NCBI RefSeq assembly: GCF_047948215.1
Contig: NC_134464.1
Location: forward strand, 31,309,020-31,373,019
Source: Lycorma delicatula
Taxonomy: Eukaryota > Arthropoda > Insecta > Hemiptera > Fulgoridae
Length of the DNA stretch: 64,000 nucleotides
Reading direction: 5' to 3'
Positions 23,264 through 35,473 of this stretch are shown piece by piece (positions within the stretch are counted from its first letter, which is position 1; each line of letters begins with the position of its first letter). The translations under genes and the position numbers were made by a program. Under the pieces are notes generated by a model that saw only the letters and a program-made list of their open reading frames with translations, was not told the origin of the DNA and made no database searches.

Positions 23264-23695
23264 GTTGCGTAAGACATAATTTTGATCGGTATAAGTGTAG
23301 CACTGATTTAACTTTATAAACTTCGTTTTCTGATGCATTCACAGTTACGAACGGTGTTGTCAAATTTGTACTAAGCACGGAGTCCGCGCTTCCGCGGTTC
23401 CGGTTAGTTAGTTTGAGGGAATCATGTTAGGTTGGGTGTGAAGATTGAAGATGAAGTTTGAGGCCTACGTGAAGGCGAAATTTGATATGTATTTTACTGA
23501 TGCAAACGTCTGCCGGGACATTTACATCGGCGGCATCCCGACCCAAGCCTGGCTGATGACTGTGAGATGTAATCAAATAGAGGGTCTAAAGACGACCTCC
23601 GGTAAAGCCCATCAAGGCTTGCAACGGAGGGGGTGGTGTGACAACCGATAACGTCACAAGGTGGGTGTCTTCCCCCTACGGGGTTGGGATGGCCA
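23264..23695 (+). mobile_element. R1-like LINE 3' end, plus strand (copy 2)
   Basis: Aligns with the 3' UTR of the 9498-10527 LINE in reverse, from TTTTGATCGGTATAAGTGTA to the GTGGGTGTCTTCCCCCTA end. It keeps the hairpin (23499-23528) and the same open frame FTDANVCRDIYIGG...TSGKA. Confidence 0.75.
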
Positions 23696-23761
23696 TCTTT
23701 AGAAATGATTAGTCCACCAAAAACATTCAGCTGTATCTCTACAGTAGAACAAGTGGTAAAT

Positions 23762-23955
23762 TTTTTTTGGTGAAATGTCTTCTTTTTTTGGTTTGTTTTA
23801 CCTCCGGGTCTGCAGTCAAGTAATTCATTCCGCAGAGGATGAGATGATTTTTTTGTAGCGTGTGTGAAAAATTCCACACCTGACCGGGATTCGAATCCAG
23901 GACCTCCGGGTGAAAGGCCGAGACGCTACTACTCGCGCCACCGGGCCGGCCAGGT
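23762..23955 (-). mobile_element. SINE-B, minus strand
   Basis: The head at right reads (element sense) GGCCGGCCCGGTGGCGCGAG, CGTCTCGGCCTTTCACC and box B GGATTCGAATCC, then CACACGCTACAAA and CATCTCATCCTCTG. The tail CCGGAGGTAAAACAAACC relates to the SINE-A tail. Confidence 0.85.
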
Positions 23956-23969
23956 GAAATCATGTCTAA

Positions 23970-24640
23970 ACAATGTTAGAATAAATCTCCCCTCGCAGTA
24001 ATCTGCTCGCATTCTTCGCACACCTATTAAGACCAAAAAGTTCACTATACTAAAGTAAATTTAAAAAAAAACTTTCCCCAGAGTTTACATCTTTGTTTTC
24101 TTTTTTCGTTTTGTCTTCATGAAATTTTATTTTTATTTCTTTTTTAATATGAATAAAAATAAATTTAATCGCATTAAGCACATGCTTAATTACGTAATTA
24201 TAATGGGTAACTTAATTAAAATATATAATTATGAGGCTGCGACCCTTAGACGCTTCGCGGCTCAACCGGTCCCAGTAGATCAAATAGGTCTCGAGTTATT
24301 GCAATTTCATGTTATCAACATTTTTCTTATTTTATAATATAGGAAAGATAAAATAATAAAATATAAATTGAGAATCTAAAAGTAAAATAAAATAATAGAA
24401 TTAATATAATCAAAGTTTCCTTTAATTTGTTACAGAGTTGCGCGCTCAAAAATCAGCTGTGGCCGAAAAAAATTATTCAAAAATCAATTTGTGTAGTTTT
24501 TTATTGTTATATACATACTCGTAAGTATAAATTATATAATACGAGTATATACATATTTAAACGAAAACAATTACGTAACTTATTTTTTTTTTTATTAAAT
24601 GTTTCGTAACTTTTATAAACTTTTTGTCTTGTAACTTTCA
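23970..24640. other. No gene recognised
   Basis: AT-rich. A 72-codon ORF at 24119-24337 is Phe/Ile/Asn-rich and unconvincing. Confidence 0.45.
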
Positions 24641-24644
24641 TACA

Positions 24645-26460
24645 AATTCAAAGTTGTAAACTTCATTTGTATTTATTTCTTGCCCATTGGCTGAATGTAA
24701 TTTATTTTTTATAAGGTCACCCAAGTGTTCATTTTCAAGTCTGTTTCGGTATTTTGTTTTCATGGAATTCATAACAGAAAATACACATTCTCAGTCCACG
24801 CTGGTTGCTTGAAAAGTTCCAATAATCTTATATACAGTTGAAAGGAAAGGTTAGAAAGGGTTAGTTTGGAGAAAGGTTAATGTACCATTAAAATCTTGAA
24901 TAATCCCAGTTTAGTTTTCACTAGAATTGTAAACTTCAATTCTGAATCTTCGTTTCCCATTTTATCTATATTAACATTTTTATTTGCCATAACTTCTGAA
25001 TATTTTTTGAAAACCTGTATTATTCGAGAGCGGTCCAGAAAGTAATTTACGTTTGTGTCCAACGCTGAGATGGGTGGGGACAGAGCCGCCATCTTGGCAT
25101 CAAAACGTTTCTACACTCAGCACGCATAAGCTGTCGTAGGGAATGGACTGTGATTTTTCTACTTTGTTCGTTGTGAATTATGGAAATGTGTGCTTCTATA
25201 GAAAAACCCACGAATTGTGAGATGGGTTCAATGATTAGATTTTTACTGGCAAAAAAACCTGAAACCAATTGAAATTCATCGGAAACTTTGTGAGGTGTAC
25301 AGAGATGGAATAATAAGTTAAGGTGGAGTGAGGCAGTGGTGCATTCAGTTTAAAAATGGCCGCACCAATGTTCATGATGAGGACCGCAGTGGTCGGCCTA
25401 GCCTTGAGACTGATAAACAAACATGAAATTCAACGATAAAATTCGTGAAAATCGCCGCATTAAGATTACGGAACTCCCGCTTCGTTTCCCCCAAATTTCA
25501 CGAAGTTTACTGCATGAAATTGTATCCGGGAAGTTTGGTTATCACGAGTTTTGTGCCAAAAATCTAAGACGGCAGATTTCTACAGTGAATGAATTGAAAG
25601 GCTTGTGCATCGTTATGTTACGCGCCTCAATTTAAATGACTATGTAGAAAAATAGTTCTAAGATTGTCCCTTTCAAATGTATATAATAAAATTTATTCTT
25701 TTTTATTTGGCTGTATTTTATTTCAAAAAGTTAAGTTTTTTTCTGGACAGCCATCAATTATGCTTTCCGAAATCAAAATTGTTTCTGAATTTATAATAAA
25801 TTCATTATCAAATGCTTGCCAATCTAAGTATTCATCTGGAAATCTGTTCTCTAAGCGCAAACAAACACGTTCAATATATCGAATAGTAATTTTCAAACAA
25901 ATAATAATAATCGTTCAAATTAAATTTTGACGTTCCTATAATATTTTTCTTACAGTGTCGCTCCAAAAGATTTCGTGTCCCAAATATTAGGTTTTTGGTC
26001 TGTTAATTTTAATTTTTACTTACTGATGAGCATCAATAATTGTTACATCACCTTTTTGTAGATATTTGTACAAGGAAGTAACTAAGATTGTCCAATACAT
26101 CTTTTAGAGCAAATATTGCAACCCGTTTTATTGTGAAATTAGTCACAATTTTTTCACTATATTTACAATCAAGGTCATTTCATTCTGCTATCTAACTTTT
26201 ACAATACTCAATGTACTGTATCGTAATTTTTTACTGAAGCATTAACTGCTAAATACCTGGATAACCATCTAACCTCGTTTAACGGTTTAAATGTTACAAC
26301 ATCATGCTCTGACACTTGATCTGATTCTTCAATTTTTTTTCTTTTTGATGCAAGATCGGCGAAACATTGTGTACACAGTTCTAATCAAATTTTCTATACC
26401 TTGCATAATAGATATATTTTTCTAAACATCATCTAATCCTAAATCTTCCCTAAGAAAGTC
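24645..26460 (-). pseudogene. hAT transposase remnant with a nested mariner
   Basis: Minus strand. KPLNEVRWLSRYLAVNASVK (about 26290-26235) matches the RW-L region of hAT transposases of the ZBED/Buster type. RYIERVCLRLENRFPDEYLD then WQAFDNEF follows (25895-25800). After the mariner insertion come IIQVFKKYSEVMANKNVNID (about 25020-24960) and the C-terminal dimerisation region VFSVMNSMKTKYRNRLENEH then LGDLIKNKL (24800-24710). Stops are scattered; the N-terminal zinc finger is not seen. The upstream piece QRDFLREDLGLDD lies in a direct repeat at 26427-26755. Dead cut-and-paste transposon. Confidence 0.75.
25023..25758 (+). mobile_element. Internally deleted mariner (deletion derivative) in the hAT remnant
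   Basis: TA dinucleotides flank it (25021-25022 and 25759-25760). Imperfect termini TTCGAGAGCGGTCCAG and, in reverse, ATTGATGGCTGTCCAG match at 11 of 16. Inside is the N-terminal half of a SETMAR-type mariner transposase: MEMCASIEKPTNCEMGSMIR, then HQC..VHDED-like sequence, then KIRENRRIKITELPLRFPQI then SRSLLHEIVSGK. It jumps directly to a C-terminal end resembling LNLNDYVEK (about 25625-25654). The catalytic DDE core is absent, so it could move only in trans. Confidence 0.75.
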
Positions 26461-26755
26461 ACGTTGTATTCTATTCCGTACTCTCAACTAAACGTATAAT
26501 TGACTATAATATGCATGTTTACTGATTGTAGATGCGCAAGAAATAAATTTTTCTTAGCAATTTATTGCAATACCTCTAAAATCATTGCGCGGTCGCGCAT
26601 CCGTGCAGCTTATAATTTTTTTGTGATTAATTCAAGAAATAAGCTCCATGCATCATCTAATCCTAAATCTTCCCTAAGAAACCCACGTTGTATTCTATTC
26701 CGTACTCTCAACTAAACGTGTAATTGAATATAACTTGTATATTTACTGATTGTGT
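26427..26755. repeat. Direct repeat of about 105 bp, starts 224 bp apart
   Basis: 26427-26531 and 26651-26753 share CATCATCTAATCCTAAATCT, CCCTAAGAAA and ATTCTATTCCGTACTCTCAA with few differences. This is a local duplication at the N-terminal side of the hAT remnant. Confidence 0.9.
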
Positions 26756-28340
26756 ATTTGCATATTTGCTGATTGTAGAAGCGGGAAATAAAAATAAAAA
26801 AGATGTGCAGGGATTAATATAAAAAAACTTATTAATGGAAATTATAACGTAAATTTTGCAGTGTATGAAAAACACACCATGCGTATGAAAATATGACCTT
26901 CCATATGAAAAGCTGAGACGTTACCTCAGCGAAGATCGCACGAAGATCTCTCGTACGAAGATCGGCGTTGAAACAATCAATTATGACAACGGTGGATGAA
27001 AATTTGCCGAAAAGTAAATAGACGGAAATTTGACCAAAGATCTTAACAATACCCGTTATAATGTTTAAAATAATCTAAAAAGATTACTAATAAATATTTG
27101 TTAAAATTTCCGGAATAAAAAATAATTTCATTTTCTTAATATAAAAAATGAGGTATGTTGCTTAGCAAATTATTATATTAACACAACGAAATCTGTAGGA
27201 ATGGAACAGAAGTTAAATAGGTTAGTAAAGTGTTCGTAAACAATTTGATAATTAAAAACTAGTAAGATTTTTTCTGATACGTTATCACATAATACGTGGA
27301 ATGAAATAAAGGAAGGAATCACAAGTAATTCTAGAACAGAAGCTCGATTTTTATAGATAAAAACTGGAATAAATTTTAAATAAAAGTATAATGAACAAAA
27401 AAAAGATATATAAAAAAAATAACTAAACTGCACCAACAAACAAAAGAAAAATACTCGATGAAAAATTAAGAGAAGCAAAAGAAGTGATATAAAAGGGTTA
27501 GGCATATACCTAACCTGTACTGTATGGGAAGGTATATAAGAAAAGTATATAGCCTACTTGTACATAACCGATGTGATGATAGTTGTAATTAATAAGGTAT
27601 AGTATTTCGGCTGACAGGTGGCGTTGTTATATTATCCCGACATAAAAAGGGCTTCTACTTTTTTTCTTACGCCACTTCTCCTTTATCATTTTCACTGTTC
27701 CTCCACTCATCCTACCGCTACCAACAAATCCTTTTTTCTTTTTTTTATATATTATACCATTTATAAGAAATTCATGGCCACATTAATGTACCCCCACCAT
27801 TTCTATACATATAAAACTCATCTCGTATAATATATATAATGGTAATTTTTATGTCTACACACTTCTACTGAACTGTTCCAAGAATATTTTTTTTTAGTTT
27901 AGGCATAGGGTTCTTTTATGACCACTATTTTTTATAAAACATTTTTTCGATTATAAAAATATAGCCGACACCTTTTTAATCGTCTAGCAGTAGTCTAACC
28001 CAAATATCATGTATTAATAACATTTCATTTTATTACTATTTTTGTTTTTATTATTTTTCTTTTTTAATATAACAGTTTAAAAAATGATCTTCTATGTAAA
28101 ATGATATATTAACCACTGATATTAAATTACTACAAGATTTTGTTCGTTTACCAACTGAAAAGAAAAAAATTTTTTTATTTTTAATGTATAATAAATGTAC
28201 AACTACACTGTATTAATTGTGTAACAAATATACCTAATGACAGTAGTTTTTTTTTTACAAATGCTCGAAATAAAACTAATAGCGTAACATTAACTCGTAA
28301 AACCTATCAATTAAATTATAACAGACGTTTGAAAACGATT
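26756..28340. other. No gene recognised
   Basis: AT-rich. A 110-codon minus ORF at 27173-27505 is Phe/Leu/Ile low complexity. Short CGAAGATC repeats lie near 26930-26970. Confidence 0.5.
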
Positions 28341-28390
28341 TGTGTGTGTGTGTGTGCGCGCGCGCGCGTATAATTATATATATATAAATA
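28341..28390 (+). repeat. Compound (TG)n(CG)n then TA-rich microsatellite
   Basis: TG 28341-28355, CG 28356-28368, then TA-rich sequence. The strict purine/pyrimidine alternation is capable of Z-DNA. Confidence 0.9.
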
Positions 28391-28399
28391 CAGTATATA

Positions 28400-29265
28400 T
28401 AGCTTATAGTGACCTCCGAGGAATCGAAGATTTTAGGTTATTATAACCGATAGTAACAACAATCGATGTCTAGGTGGCATAGTGGTACCACTTTATAAGT
28501 CATCTACACGGATATTATAATACAAAAATAATAATAATTAAAAATAATTTAATTCCATAAAAATATTATTAAAAAAAAACTACGCAATAATAAATACAGA
28601 TACGGTAGACTAAAACAACATAGAGAAAAATTGTAATAATTACTTTTTCTGCAAAATGTCGACATTGGTTTACATCATTATATTGACTAGGCCGTATTTT
28701 TTTTGATTAACAGAAGAATTTGTTTCAAAATTTTTCCTAATTTGTTCACGGTTCTTTCATATCACCGATATTTTTGAATGACCTACCTATTCTTGGTGGA
28801 TGTCACTAATTTCGCCATTCTCTAAACTCCTGACAATGTGTGTCTTTTCCTCAAAGGTGACTGTTTTTCGCGAAGTTATAATTAAATCACTATTGAATGA
28901 ATTACACAGGATAAGTAAAATAAAATACTGTACCCGAACGATATGATACGCTCACAGCAAAAGAGTAGTAACAACTGAATGTGATCGCTTCAGTTTACAA
29001 TAATCTGGTACACGAAGAAGTTAAAAAAAAGAACTACAGTACATATGTAAGAAAAAAATGAACTGGGAAAATATTTCTGTAGCTACAATATAGATATACT
29101 GTATTAAGTTACTGATGAGTCACTTCTGTTCATCGTTATAAACGATAAAATGTTGCATTGCAGTAGGAAAAATAAGTCATAATAACCGATACGTCACTAC
29201 AACCTATGGCATTATAAACAATATACATACTGTATTTATGCTTTAACGGCATACCAAACCAAATA
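28400..29265. other. No gene recognised
   Basis: AT-rich. No repeat partner seen in the window. Confidence 0.45.
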
Positions 29266-29269
29266 AGAA

Positions 29270-30350
29270 ACAAGTTTTGGTCGCTCTATCCGATCTGTCA
29301 TTATTTAAATAGCATTGTTCTGTGACATACAATGTGTTATCTCTTACTTTTTCCTGTATAGCCTCCGGGAATTATTACTTCAAAGGATGAATGAGGATGA
29401 TATGTATGAGTGTAGTCTTGTAAGTCTCAGTTCGACCGTTCCTGAGATGTGTGGTTAACTGAAACTCAACCACCAAAGAACACCGGTATCCACGATCTAG
29501 AACTCGTATCCACGATCTAGTACTCAGATCCGTATAAAAAGTAACTTTTAGTTTTACTAGGACTTGAACACTGGAACTCTCGACTTCCACATCAGCTCAT
29601 TTGGGAAGATGCGTTAACCAGTATACCAATCCGGTGGATTTACAAACTGTTATCTCTGAAATGACTTTGCGTAACACGACTGTGAGCTTCTGCTGAATCC
29701 CCAGCCATATTGAAATTTCAGGAAATGAGCGTGCTGATAGTGCGGCAAAAGAGGCTTGTTTCCAACCGTCTTTCACTAATCGTGTTGTTTCTGATTATCT
29801 TGTCTGTTTCCTGAAAAGGGTGGTTCGTGATGAGTGGCAAAGCGAAAGGAATGCTACGATCAATAATAAAGTTCGTCCTGTTAAGAACACTGTATCGCCG
29901 TAGCGCTCTTCATGCAGGTATAACCATCCAGAGGAGTTCATTATTTGTCGTTTTCGAACAGGGCCCAATAGGCCCACTCGCGGATATCTCATGACTCAGA
30001 CCGATGCACGTGTTTGTGTTCGCTGCATCTACTAATTGTACACACCATATCTTTATGGATTGTCTGTTACGCGGCACTGCGTCGGAAGTTTAAACGAACT
30101 TCCAAATATGTTAGGAAACAACGAGACGATGTTATCGAATGTTTTATGACTTCTTTGGGCCGTCCATTTATATTGAAATATTTGATTTTTACTAATAGTA
30201 AGTGTAAGTTATTTATACCATTTATTTTGCTTTTAGAATACGGAAGCATTAGTCTAATTTATAAGTTAATTTTTAATTGTTTACGTTAATAATATTGTGC
30301 CCGGGCGGTAATAAGGACACTTCGTTGTGCGCCCAGGAGGAAAAAAATTA
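29270..30350 (+). pseudogene. I-like LINE fragment: RNase H and C-terminus, split by SINE-A
   Basis: Left of the SINE, VALSDLSLFK recalls the SDSLS motif of LINE-encoded RNase H. Right of it, SEMTLRNTTVSFC, a stop for W, then IPSHIEISGNERADSAAKEA (29660-29750) is the WxPSHxxxxGNExAD RNase H end motif. Next come RVVRDEWQSERNATINNKVR, a CRFRTG..RPTRGYLMT segment and VHTIFMDC (C-terminal zinc-like region, about 30035-30065). The 3' end has a GC-rich block (GCCCGGGCGGTAATAAGGAC, GTGCGCCCAGGAGG) and an A-rich tail at 30342. RNase H after RT is a feature of the I group. Stops and frameshifts; inactive. Confidence 0.7.
29345..29647 (-). mobile_element. SINE-A inserted in the I-like LINE, minus strand
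   Basis: Flanked by the 10-bp duplication TGTTATCTCT (29335-29344 and 29648-29657). Internally, CGTATCCACGATCTAG is present twice (about 29487-29524), a small tandem duplication. Confidence 0.92.
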
Positions 30351-30584
30351 AATTACATTACAAAGCTACCCTCAAGAATAAAAAGTATTCTACATCGTTT
30401 TGTTATAATGGTGAGGAGTGCAGAGTGAAGTAGTTTCCCATTGTTTTCTTCACTGAATAAAATATAGTACTGAATATTCGCCTAATCTCCTGAAATATCA
30501 CTGCTCTCATTAAAAATCACTCTGATCAATCCTTTCGGACTTCAGATGTGTGTAATAAAAAAAACTATTACAAGACTTATTAGG

Positions 30585-31262
30585 AAAGTAAGTACGGTTT
30601 GTTATTAAAAATGCATATAATTTTCAACAGATTTAAGTGTTGTGATAGCGAAAGATTTCGGTTTTCAAATTTCAACGGATTTTGACAATTCCTTAATGCA
30701 TTTTGACTAGTTTCAGCGTGACGACTGTACGAACGTACGTACATATCTCGCATAACTCAAAAACGATTAACCGTACAATGTTGAAATGTTGGATTTAGGA
30801 TTGTTGTAACATCTAGTTGTGCACGTACTCTTTTGATTGCAATCGACTGGACCAATTGTCCAATAAAGCCCAAAATCAAAAAATATTTTGGACTTTTTCT
30901 TAACTGCAGTAATAAGGCTTCATTGAGAGCTTTTCAACGCTATATGGTAAGAGGTACTTATTTTTTTATTGGTTCCAGAGTTATAACCAAAAAAGGTTTT
31001 AATTAATGAAACATTTGGATCTTACAAGGGGAAGGCACATCGGTTCAAATCAGACTTCATCTCCTTTTTTTTTAACTTTTATGTATAATTTAAATATATT
31101 ATTTATTAATAATTATTAACCTCTGATTGTAAAAATCTTGTAAAAAAAATATCAGAAGTTATTAATGGAATAAAATTTTATGTACTTTTCATTAAAAAAT
31201 GTATATATTTGCAATTTAATAGGCGTACAAGGAAGTCATGTATTGTCCACATCAGATTTTTT
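30585..31262 (-). mobile_element. Repeat F copy 2, minus strand
   Basis: In element sense it has AATCTGATGTGGACAATACA, ACTTCCTTGTACGCC, the B-box-like GGTTCAAATC (plus strand, about 31043), GTGCACAACTAGATG and AACGATTAACCG-type sequence. The far terminus is degenerate. Confidence 0.8.
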
Positions 31263-31539
31263 TATATATATAATACAGAAGAGCATATCTTAAATTACTT
31301 TTCAAATGTAGAAAAGTAGAAGGTTTCACAATTGGAGGAAATCTCGATTAGAATGAACATTTTAAGTTACTTTCCACGATTACTATGGCACTTTTTATGT
31401 CTTATGAAGATAACCATTCTCGAACAAAATTTTCACGGCAGCATCGTTGTCGTAGCGCTAAGTATCAAGGAATCGCTTGAGAAGGAAAAATAATTTAATT
31501 CATTGCGCCTTTATTATTTCATATCACAAAGAAAAGTCT

Positions 31540-31700
31540 AAGTAGAGTATCATGTTCAGCTTTGTAAAACTCCATCATTTTCGGTACACAACAAGAGCAG
31601 AGTTTGCGATAGCCTCGGTTTTTTGCTACGATTTCACGAAGAACTTGTGAAATAGTAGAAGTACCTAAAGCACTTTCAGGTTTGCCGCACATTCAATTAA
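31540..31700 (-). pseudogene. Mariner N-terminal remnant
   Basis: Minus strand reads KPESALGTSTISQVLREIVA then KNRGYRKLCSCCVPKMMEFY, the second helix-turn-helix and linker (GYRKLCARWVPKML-like) of SETMAR-type mariners. Nothing more of the gene is seen. Confidence 0.6.
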
Positions 31701-31875
31701 CAAAAAAATGGCAAAAACTAGGTGAATATCTTTTTCTTTTCACAAAAGTCAAAGACGTCCCAGACAAATTCCAAACGTACTTGAGAATGACGGCGGAAAC
31801 TTTTCATATATTTGTTCAAACCAAAATCGATCAAATGCGATAACATTGTAATCTGCACGTCATTCCTGTTCTTGG
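31700..31875 (+). pseudogene. PIF/Harbinger-like transposase remnant
   Basis: Plus strand reads FFTKVKDVPDKFQTYLRMTA then ETFHIFVQTKIDQMR, like the N-terminal helical region before the DDE_4 domain of Harbinger transposases (..F..Y.RM....F..LL..I). No catalytic motif follows. Identification rests on this one segment. Confidence 0.45.
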
Positions 31876-32079
31876 AAAAGAAACATTTTTTTTGTAGTTA
31901 TGGCAGTATAGTGGAAATGGTAGTTTCTATGAAAAGAATTTGGAGAAAGAAACGATCTTGTACGAACCAATCACAGATTTGGCTTTAAATAGAGCGGCGA
32001 TACAAAATAAAAAAAATCTTAACATTCAAAGACAAAGCCTCCATGTAACCAAGAGCTGCATCTTTCTTTTCTTTCTTTT

Positions 32080-32242
32080 TTCTGTTAAACCTCCGGTAAT
32101 TACCGTTCAGATAATACTTCAGAGGATGAATGAGTGATTTGTAGCGTGTGTGAAAATGCCGTGCCCCTTACCGGGATTCGAACCCGGGAACTCCGTATGA
32201 AAGGCCGAGAAGCTATCACTCGCGCCGCGAAGTCAGGTATCA
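32080..32242 (-). mobile_element. SINE-B head with SINE-A-identical tail, minus strand
   Basis: The left end (CTGTTAAACCTCCGGTAATT, CAGATAATACTTCAGAGGAT) is the SINE-A tail. It runs straight into the SINE-B head in reverse (TTTGTAGCGTGTGTGAAAAT, ACCGGGATTCGAACCCGGG, ACTCGCGCCGCG). This links the two families. Confidence 0.9.
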
Positions 32243-32249
32243 TCTCATG

Positions 32250-33335
32250 TCTGATCGTCTGTAGTAACTGTTTTGACTTATGAGGCCTAACATGCATACA
32301 TATATTATTGTAATAGAGGGTAAAGAAAGACAATTGTCGAATCAGTGCGAAAATAATTCTTAGAAAGTATCATTGTCTAGACAAATGATATAAGAAAATA
32401 AACAGAAGAAATAATTTTAAAGCAATAAAGTAAAACAAAACACACACATATACAATATATTAAATAAGCATAATTAAAAAAAAAATCATATAACACACCA
32501 ATAAACTGATTAAGATTCACTGAAAAGTTTCGTAAATTTTCTTATAAAAAAAGTAAAAAATATAAATAAAAAATATTATAACAGACAACTGCCTCTTTAT
32601 AGTTAATAATTCAATCAATAAAGAAGGAACGAGCAACTTGTAGAGACTTGTAATGATACGGAATTAACATTTTGTTTTTAATGAGAAGTAATTTTGAACA
32701 GTTAAAAACATAAAGAATTCTAATTTACCTGATTAGTTCTTTCTTATAACTCAATTAATACAGTTTGAAATATTTAAAAAAATAAATGATTTTTAACAAA
32801 ATTTAATGTATTAATCCAATGTTATAAATAAAAAAATAAATTACTACAGATTACTAATATGTCCTAATATACTCGTATATTAACAAATTCCTCCAGTAAT
32901 AATTCTTGAAGCCAGAGAATATTTATCTTATAAAATCATTATGTAGACTATTTAAATGATTTATATCATAGAACCGTTTTATAAAAAGCATAATTTATTT
33001 AACTAAAGAAGATATATAAAATAACATAAGTATTACAAGGTAAACATTTCGAAATGTAATTTATAATCGAAAGATAAAAAAAGGTAACAAAATAAAAACT
33101 AGGATTATTAAGAAACCAATAATGAAGATTATTATTTAGATAAATCTAACCTGACACAAAAGTACCTATGTCATAAAATTACAACTATAAATATGACGAA
33201 ATTAATTCGGACGAAGTGAATAAAAAACAACTTTTTTATCGATACAAATTAACAATCAAGTAAATATAATAAGTAAAAATAATATGAAACAAAAATGTTG
33301 CTTAAGCGAAATTTTTATGTTTATAGTTTCGGACG
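32250..33335. other. No gene recognised
   Basis: Extremely AT-rich, with long A/T runs. Confidence 0.55.
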
Positions 33336-33339
33336 CAAG

Positions 33340-34190
33340 TTAAAAAAGATGACAACACAGTTGTAGGACTTTCCCGCCATGCGGCTTCACACACGCACAC
33401 CTAATTTAAAATATGTTTACATTTTAAATACTCATTTATTTTTAATTCTACCGCTCACCTGTGACGTCACAACATAGCGGATGACTACAGCAGTAGTCCC
33501 GCCGCTAAGTGGGATGTAGGGTGTGTAAGGGGGAGTGGCTGGGTTAAGACCCCGCTTTGATGGGGAAGAAATTTGTGGATCCTACGAGATGCTAATATAA
33601 AAGAACTGCAAAGAAAAAGACCCACTGCCTTCTACAGTGTTTGTAAATGGGAATGACATTTTAGCAAAAACCGTTTTACACAAAATATTTTTTTTTTATA
33701 GTTCACAAAAATATTTCTAAAAAAAATGCACCGAAAATCACCCCTTGTCTTCTATAACTATTCAAAATTAAAACAATTTTTCGTAGTGGAGGAGAAATTT
33801 AGCAAAAACTTTTTTTCAAGTTGTTTCACAAAATTATCAACAAAAAAATTTAACCTTAATTATGGAAAATCTGGAGACGATTTCGTTTTCCCCCTGAATC
33901 CCCCACCCGTGACCTTTTGAATTGAAAATTTCACAGCATCAATGCTCGTATTATACAAATATTATAGCCAAGTTTGGTGAAAATCGTTCACATAGTTCTG
34001 GAGATATAAGCCGATTTACACGCCAACAAACATACGTACGCACATTTTGTCACGGAAATTTCGATGCCAGTTTTTGATTTTCTGGGGTACTTAGGGGTCA
34101 ATATTTCAAGATTCTGTGAAAACCGGATTTGCTCAACCATGACCGATCACCATATTTTACCTTTTATATAACTACATAGATGGGAAAAAT
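33340..34190 (+). mobile_element. Repeat C, copy with deleted tRNA-like part
   Basis: Starts ACAACACAGTTGTAGG, then a short CA run (33390-33398), and lacks the tRNA-like segment. The body has GACGTCACAACATAGCGG, TGACCTTTTGAATTGAAAAT, CAAGTTTGGTGAAAATCGTT and the GACCGATCACCATATTTTAC terminus. A (CA)n run follows at 34241-34269. Confidence 0.75.
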
Positions 34191-34237
34191 GTTTGATATA
34201 TAAGCGAATTAATTTTACTCACGCACCCGCATATGCT

Positions 34238-34270
<33 letters not shown>

Positions 34271-34387
34271 TACGGTTTGGTTATTACATTCTTTTAATAA
34301 CAATAATTTCGTAAATGGAATTTAACAAATTATTTTCTATTTAATTTTAGCTCTCCCGGGATTTTCATAATATATTTTATTCGTTAA

Positions 34388-34645
34388 AATAATGAAAAAA
34401 GCTCGTACGTCCTAAAATGCTTCGTTTGCGAGTTACGGCTAATGAAATTCGCTCGGATTTCAGCTACCCCAGTGAAAAGAGGTGTTATTAAAATTTTTAG
34501 GACCTTAATTAAGGGACCTTAATTACAGTTAGACTGTGAATATTTCAGGTACAACGTGGGAGCGACCACAAAGCCAACTGAAATGCGCTGGTTATTAAAC
34601 GTGGAAATATATTATTCTGTAAGTATGAAAACAATCCGAGATAAA
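34388..34645 (+). mobile_element. Repeat E copy 1
   Basis: Shares TGCTTCGTTTGCGAGTTACG, GCTCGGATTTCAGCTA and a GACC..AATTAAGG block with 44756-45020 and 58195-58872. A 12-bp GGACCTTAATTA duplication sits at about 34500-34526. Confidence 0.65.
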
Positions 34646-35465
34646 AACTATAAAATTAATATTTTTACAGTTAAGTGCAATGATATACTTTAAAGCATTA
34701 ATAAATAAAAACACGCTACCTTCATAATCTGTTTATATCTGCGATGAACAACTTAGGTTGGTTTTTTCTTTATAATAAATAAAACACAAACGCATTGCGG
34801 AGATAACAATTTCAACTTAATTTCATTTTTATCCTTTATTATCCGCATTGTTGTAATAATTATTCTGTTAAAATCTAATCTAATGCAATTTATTCTATTT
34901 TAAAAGAAGAAACTACATTTGTTTTATAACTGATGGATAAATAATATGACGTAAGATTATATCAACGATTTTAATCTTATAAAAAGTTAAATTTAACGCT
35001 GCAGTTGTCTCTTTTAAAATATAATACAGCTACCATACGATCTTATCCCCTATAAAGTTAGTTAGTTTTTTTTATTCTCATTTTACTTCCTTCTGTTATA
35101 ACTTAATGGATAAATTCCCACGTTATAACAAGTTTTATACAATTCTCATTACATTCGTATTTTCTGTAACTTACGGTAATACTTATTTTCCCATAAATCA
35201 AATAGCCTATTAAAAAAAATCAGCCTCTATGACTGATTAAAAGGTATTTACACTTCGTTAACTGAATGAAGAATACCTGTCAACTAGACAAGACTAAACA
35301 GGTACAGTCTTGTTAAGATGCAAAAAGAGTACCACAAATAAACCGAAATTTTGTTTTTCATCAAAGGTTTTATATTTAGATCGTTTGTTTGTAACGGACC
35401 TGCCATATTATTGTAATATATTTAAATATTTTAGAGTTATTTCGTTTTTTTTTTTTTGACTCAAA
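34646..35465. other. No gene recognised
   Basis: AT-rich, no repeat partner seen. Confidence 0.45.
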
Positions 35466-35473
35466 TAGATATC

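Noticed and set aside
27173..27505. 110-codon minus-strand ORF
   Set aside because: Phe/Leu/Ile low complexity as expected from AT-rich DNA. No signal peptide context, motif or repeat partner.
30014..30289. 91-codon plus-strand ORF as a host gene
   Set aside because: It lies within the C-terminal and 3' part of the I-like LINE fragment, partly out of the LINE frame.
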